In this document: positions 14,069 through 17,608 of the stretch, one piece after another
Position numbering within the stretch: the first letter of the stretch is position 1
Layout of the letters: each line of letters starts with the position of its first letter
Source of the DNA: Bacteroidota bacterium
Lineage (GTDB): Bacteria; Bacteroidota; Bacteroidia; Flavobacteriales; Flavobacteriaceae
NCBI GenBank assembly: GCA_004356305.1
Contig: SMXJ01000053.1
Location: forward strand, 1 to 17,608
Direction: 5' to 3'
Length of the DNA stretch: 17,608 nt
The notes under the pieces: model-generated
Database searches by the model: none
What the model was told of the DNA's origin: nothing
What the model saw: only the letters and a program-made list of their open reading frames with translations
Translations under genes and position numbers: made by a program

Positions 14069-15247
14069 TCAATTTCTTTCTATCACCATGGCTGAGGCAC
14101 CGCCACCGCCATTACAAATAGCAGCCGCACCAATTTTAGCGTTATTTTGTTCGAGTACATTGAGCAACGTTATTAGAATTCGCACACCACTACAACCCAA
14201 TGGATGGCCCAAGGATACGGCCCCGCCATTTACATTTATATTGGAGTCATTCAATCCTAAAATTTTCATATTGGCCAGGCCAACAACCGCAAAGGCTTCA
14301 TTCAATTCGAAGTAATCTACATCTTCCATTGTGATTCCTGCTTTAGCCAATGCCTTTGGAAGTGCTTTGGATGGAGCTGTAGTGAACCAAATGGGTTCAT
14401 GGGCGGCATCTGCATAACTTCTAATTGTAGCGAGAGGTTTAAGGCCAAGATCCGAAGCTTTCTCTCCACTCATCAAGATCATCGCGGCTGCACCGTCATT
14501 GATAGTAGATGCATTGGCTGCGGTAACAGTTCCATCTTTGGTAAATGCAGGACGCAAAGTGGAAATTCTTTCCATCTTTACGTTCTTGTATTCTTCATCT
14601 TCTGAAAAAATAATGGGTTCGCCACGTCTTTGTGGAACCGAAACAGGAATTACCTCGTTGGAAAACTTACCTTCGCTCCATGCTTTGGCGGAGCGCTCGT
14701 ATGATTGAATTGTAAACGCGTCTTGTTCTTCTCTGGTAAGCCCATATTTTTTGGCACATGCATCTGCACAAACACCCATAGCGGCTTTCTCATATACATC
14801 CACTAAACCATCTATCTGCATTCCATCCTCTATTGTTGAAGGGCCAAATTTTTGTCCATTTCGTATGCGAACATAATGTGGGATGTTGCTCATACTTTCC
14901 ATTCCTCCGGCAACAATAATATCTGCATCTCCCAGAGCAATTGCCTGGGCAGCATTCATCACCGCTTTCATTCCTGAAGAACATACTTTATTCACGGTGG
15001 TACATGTAACCGTATCGGGAATACCGGCTCCCATTGCAGCTTGTCGTGCCGGGGACTGGCCTACTCCGGCCTGGACCGCGTTCCCCATGATAACTTCTTC
15101 CACCAGGGCAGGATCTAAGTTTATCTTATCCAAAGCTCCTTTAATAGCAATGCTTCCCAACTTACTCGCGGATATAGACGAAAGGCTACCCATAAAACTA
15201 CCAATGGGTGTTCTTACCGCAGCTACAATGACAACTTTTTTACTCAT
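14069..15247 (-). CDS. Acetyl-CoA C-acetyltransferase (thiolase)
   Basis: This enzyme condenses two acetyl-CoA to acetoacetyl-CoA or cleaves the reverse reaction, in the cytosol. The 392-aa length equals the Zoogloea biosynthetic thiolase, and the catalytic residues fall at the same numbers: Cys89 (NKVCSSGMKAV) as the acyl-accepting nucleophile, His348 (GHPLGCSG) and Cys378 (CNGGGGASA) as the proton-transfer residue. The N-terminus KKVVIVAAVRTPIGSFMGSL is the usual type I/II thiolase start. The short-chain form (AtoB/PhaA-like) is favoured by the MESMSNIPHYVR and GMQIDGLVDVY blocks and by the lack of an adjacent FadB-type partner. Whether it serves acetoacetate use, mevalonate supply or beta-oxidation cannot be told from the context. 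A 12-bp direct repeat lies just upstream of the start, and the NlpC/P60 gene follows. Confidence 0.95.
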   Translation of the reverse strand: MSKKVVIVAAVRTPIGSFMGSLSSISASKLGSIAIKGALDKINLDPALVEEVIMGNAVQAGVGQSPARQAAMGAGIPDTVTCTTVNKVCSSGMKAVMNAAQAIALGDADIIVAGGMESMSNIPHYVRIRNGQKFGPSTIEDGMQIDGLVDVYEKAAMGVCADACAKKYGLTREEQDAFTIQSYERSAKAWSEGKFSNEVIPVSVPQRRGEPIIFSEDEEYKNVKMERISTLRPAFTKDGTVTAANASTINDGAAAMILMSGEKASDLGLKPLATIRSYADAAHEPIWFTTAPSKALPKALAKAGITMEDVDYFELNEAFAVVGLANMKILGLNDSNINVNGGAVSLGHPLGCSGVRILITLLNVLEQNNAKIGAAAICNGGGGASAMVIERN

Positions 15248-15278
15248 AGATTTTACATTTTTTTCGGTACGTAAAATT

Positions 15279-15310
15279 ACATATTTAAAACGAAACCGAC
15301 ATATTTAAAA
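15279..15310 (-). repeat. Two 12-bp direct repeats spaced 20 bp apart upstream of the thiolase gene
   Basis: ACATATTTAAAA occurs at 15279-15290 and again at 15299-15310, exactly 20 bp apart, 32 to 63 bp upstream of the thiolase ATG on the minus strand. Exact copies about two helical turns apart could bind two regulator molecules on one face of the DNA. TAATTTTA, close to the -7 consensus, lies just downstream on the minus strand. The AT-rich content makes coincidence possible. Confidence 0.5.
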
Positions 15311-15419
15311 TAGTTAATAAGAAGGCATTTCAATGATTATTTAGAACATGAAAGATTCCCTCTTCTTGTTAAAAAGGTATGCGATGCAGATGAGATAACC
15401 ATCTTTGGACAAAGCACAC

Positions 15420-15451
15420 TTGGGATAAGTGGTTCTATATTTATACCTTTA
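15420..15451 (+). promoter_or_regulatory. Candidate pgpH promoter (TTG-N21-TACCTTTA)
   Basis: TTG at 15420-15422 is followed after 21 bp by TACCTTTA (15444-15451), one base from TAnnTTTG. A second near-match TATATTTA sits at 15436-15443. Initiation would fall about 10-15 bp before the ATG at 15469. The evidence is consensus and spacing only. Confidence 0.35.
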
Positions 15452-15468
15452 CTTTTCTAACTATTCAT

Positions 15469-17514
15469 ATGAATAAACTTTTCGTTTTCCTCACTAAAAA
15501 CCAATCCCTTATTTACAAGGTGTTTTTGTACCTAATTTCGACGGTTTTAGTTATTTATTTGTTGCCTAAGGGTGGAAAATTTAAGTACGATTTCCAAAAA
15601 GGGAAACTATGGCAGCATGAGAACCTATATGCACCATTTAACTTCACGATTAAAAAAACCAAAGGAGTTATTGAAGATGAAACGGAAGCGATTAGGGCCG
15701 GCGCCATCCCTTATTTCGATGTGGATTCTCAAGTGGCTTCCGATGCCGTCGAAAATTACAACGCGCAATTTGAAACTTTTTTTGCCAATAGTTTGCCTCG
15801 AACACCAAGGCGTATAGCTAAAAATATGGGACTCAATATTATTAGTTCCGTCTATGAGACTGGGGTTATTGATGAAATGCATTCCTTTGGAAAAGCTCAG
15901 ATAATATATGTAAAGACCGGCAACGAAGTAAGTGAGGTCCTATATTCACAATTGATTCAGGCGAGTGGTCTTTCAGGGATCATAGTTGACAGAACCACTA
16001 TAGCTTCAGCGGAAGATATCGAACCACTCTTGCAACAATTACTCAAAAGGACGGTAAAAGCCAATGTCACCTATAATGCCCAATTGACTGAATCGTCCAT
16101 AGAATCTGAAATAAAAGCCTTAAATCCCAATCGGGGTATTATCGAGAGGGGAGCGCGCATTATCGCGAAAGGAGAAGTTGTTGAAGGCGATAAATTTCAG
16201 ATTTTGAACTCGCTGAAGGAGAAGTATCAATCGGAGGTTTGGAGCCAGAGTAATTACTATTGGGTGGTATTGGGGTATTCGGTGTTGGTTTCTTTGGTAT
16301 TTATTATGCTTTTTCTTTTCCTGAAAAAGTACCGGAACGAGATATATTCGAACAATACCAAGGTGAGCTTCATATTTTTCAACGTTATTTTTATGGTTTT
16401 TCTCACAACCATGGTCGTGAAGTATGACCCAACCTATGTATATGTGATACCACTATGTATTCTCCCTATAATTCTTAAAAGCTTTTTCGACGCCCGTCTA
16501 GGGTTGTTCGTTCATGTGCTTACCGTATTGTTATTGGGATTCATTGTGCCTAATAGTTTTGAGTATTTATTCCTTCAGATCATTGCGGGTATCGTGACTA
16601 TTTTAACCGTTTCAGAATTATCAAAAAGAGCGAATCTATTTATTTCGGTAGGCCAAATAACACTAGTATATATGTTGGGATATTTTGCCTTCTTCATAAT
16701 ACAGGAGGGTAATGTTCAGTTGATCGAATGGAAGAACTTCGCCTATTTTATTCTCTGCGGCCTGTTAACGTTATTTGCCTTCCCACTTATCTATATTTAT
16801 GAAAAGATCTTCGGACTCGTTTCAGAATTATCCCTTTTGGAACTGAGTAATACCAATTCCAAATTATTAAAAGATCTGTCAAATAGGGCTCCTGGAACCT
16901 TCCACCATTCGCTGAATGTCGCAAATCTTTCAGAGGCAGCAGCAAACGAAATAGGGGCCAACTCAATGTTGGTGAGGGTAGGGGCGTTGTATCACGATAT
17001 AGGTAAGGTAATAAACGCTAGCAGCTTTACAGAAAATCAGTTGAATCCTGTCAACATCTTAGAGGATCTACAACCCAAAGAAAGCGCGAAAATTATCATC
17101 GATCATGTCATTAATGGAATTGAGATCGCCCGCAAGAACAAGTTGCCGGACCGCGTTGTGGATTTTATTCGTACGCATCATGGAACCAGTTTGGTTTATT
17201 ATTTCTATAAAAAAGAACTGGATAATAAAGGTGTGGCTGACGAAGAGGCTTTTCGGTATCCGGGTCCTAAACCGTTTTCAAAGGAAACCGCTATTTTGAT
17301 GATGGCCGACAGCGTGGAAGCGGCCAGTAAAAGTTTGAAAGACCCTACTTCATCCAAGATCGATGCCTTTGTCGAGAATATTGTAAACAAACAAATGGAG
17401 CACGGACAATTTATAAATGCCAATATCACGTTTAAAGAAATTGAAACGATCAAGAAAGTACTGAAGAAGAAACTCAATAATATCTATCACTTACGAGTGG
17501 AGTATCCGGAGTAA
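15469..17514 (+). CDS. 7TM-HD family membrane phosphodiesterase, probably a c-di-AMP hydrolase (PgpH-like)
   Basis: The product is 681 aa with the layout of 7TMR-HD proteins. It has one N-terminal transmembrane helix (about 16-34), an extracytoplasmic 7TMR-HDED domain (about 35-260), a cluster of transmembrane helices (about 263-450), then a cytoplasmic HD domain (about 470-675). The HD metal ligands are visible: His480, His509-Asp510 (YHDIGKV), His546, His570-His571 (RTHHGTS) and Asp614 (MMADSVEAA). Their spacings (29, 36, 24, 43) equal those I recall for Listeria PgpH (His514, His543/Asp544, His580, His604/His605, Asp648), which hydrolyses c-di-AMP to pApA. Catalysis of c-di-AMP hydrolysis is therefore the best inference; the signal sensed by the outer domain is unknown. 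The gene stands alone, divergent from the thiolase gene, with a candidate promoter just upstream. No diadenylate cyclase gene is in the window. Confidence 0.92.
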   Translation: MNKLFVFLTKNQSLIYKVFLYLISTVLVIYLLPKGGKFKYDFQKGKLWQHENLYAPFNFTIKKTKGVIEDETEAIRAGAIPYFDVDSQVASDAVENYNAQFETFFANSLPRTPRRIAKNMGLNIISSVYETGVIDEMHSFGKAQIIYVKTGNEVSEVLYSQLIQASGLSGIIVDRTTIASAEDIEPLLQQLLKRTVKANVTYNAQLTESSIESEIKALNPNRGIIERGARIIAKGEVVEGDKFQILNSLKEKYQSEVWSQSNYYWVVLGYSVLVSLVFIMLFLFLKKYRNEIYSNNTKVSFIFFNVIFMVFLTTMVVKYDPTYVYVIPLCILPIILKSFFDARLGLFVHVLTVLLLGFIVPNSFEYLFLQIIAGIVTILTVSELSKRANLFISVGQITLVYMLGYFAFFIIQEGNVQLIEWKNFAYFILCGLLTLFAFPLIYIYEKIFGLVSELSLLELSNTNSKLLKDLSNRAPGTFHHSLNVANLSEAAANEIGANSMLVRVGALYHDIGKVINASSFTENQLNPVNILEDLQPKESAKIIIDHVINGIEIARKNKLPDRVVDFIRTHHGTSLVYYFYKKELDNKGVADEEAFRYPGPKPFSKETAILMMADSVEAASKSLKDPTSSKIDAFVENIVNKQMEHGQFINANITFKEIETIKKVLKKKLNNIYHLRVEYPE

Positions 17515-17608
17515 CTTTCCCGAAAGTACGCCCCTTTGCAAATACAAAACCTACAATGCTACGCATTGCAGTTATATTATTCCTCAAAAACTCAAGTAAA
17601 GGATATAG
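17515..17608. other. 94-bp tail after pgpH; no gene recognised
   Basis: Directly after the pgpH stop is a small dyad (ACTTT...AAAGT, 17514-17527) without a T-tract. Another at 17554-17568 (CAATGC-TAC-GCATTG) is a perfect 6-bp stem with a 3-nt loop. An ATG at 17557 opens a plus-strand frame of 17 codons to the window edge (MLRIAVILFLK...), and the minus strand is also open for a similar length. Neither has a clear ribosome-binding site or a family match I can name. Confidence 0.3.

Noticed and set aside
13241..15247. Toxin-immunity or defence module formed by the NlpC/P60 gene and its neighbour
   Set aside because: The neighbour is a canonical thiolase with all catalytic residues. There is no immunity-like gene and no mobile-element signature.
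14883..15308. 141-aa plus-strand open frame opposite the thiolase N-terminus
   Set aside because: It covers the thiolase active-site region in antisense and extends past the thiolase start only because of the AT-rich control region.

Overview
The window reads as ordinary chromosome from a member of the Bacteroidota, most likely the family Flavobacteriaceae. This rests on several things. The DNA is moderately AT-rich, and most start codons lack a strong Shine-Dalgarno sequence. Several genes are preceded by sequences close to the Bacteroidota promoter pattern TTG / TAnnTTTG. The family repertoire also fits: a DUF4369-like TlpA lipoprotein, a signal-peptide-free SH3/NlpC-P60 protein, a TPR protein directly behind gyrA, and clpC divergent from gyrA. 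No phage, insertion sequence, CRISPR array, tRNA or rRNA is visible, and no stretch of 300 bases or more lacks a gene.

Layout from left to right. A partial RmlD-like NAD-dependent sugar-nucleotide reductase (-) lies downstream of gcvT (-). nnr (+, NAD(P)HX repair) diverges from gcvT and converges on a thioredoxin-fold lipoprotein gene (-), with a shared terminator-like hairpin between them. A stand-alone histidine ammonia-lyase gene, hutH (+), runs tail to tail into a short DksA/TraR zinc-finger gene (-). clpC (-) follows and has its terminator built into its last codons. A 260-bp divergent control region with two distinct inverted repeats separates clpC from gyrA (+). gyrA ends in a 24-bp tandem repeat that encodes an acidic tail. 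It is followed after 15 bp by a secreted TPR protein gene and a strong terminator. On the minus strand come a thiolase gene and the SH3/NlpC-P60 endopeptidase gene. Last is a gene for a membrane HD-domain phosphodiesterase of the PgpH family (+).

Functionally this is housekeeping: one-carbon metabolism (GcvT), cofactor repair (Nnr), amino-acid breakdown (HutH), proteolysis (ClpC), DNA topology (GyrA), acyl-CoA metabolism (thiolase), cell-wall fragment processing (NlpC/P60) and probably c-di-AMP turnover (PgpH). I see no convincing new multi-gene system. The observations most worth checking are small-scale: the gyrA tail repeat, the clpC coding-end terminator, two inverted repeats between clpC and gyrA, and a helically phased direct repeat in front of the thiolase gene.
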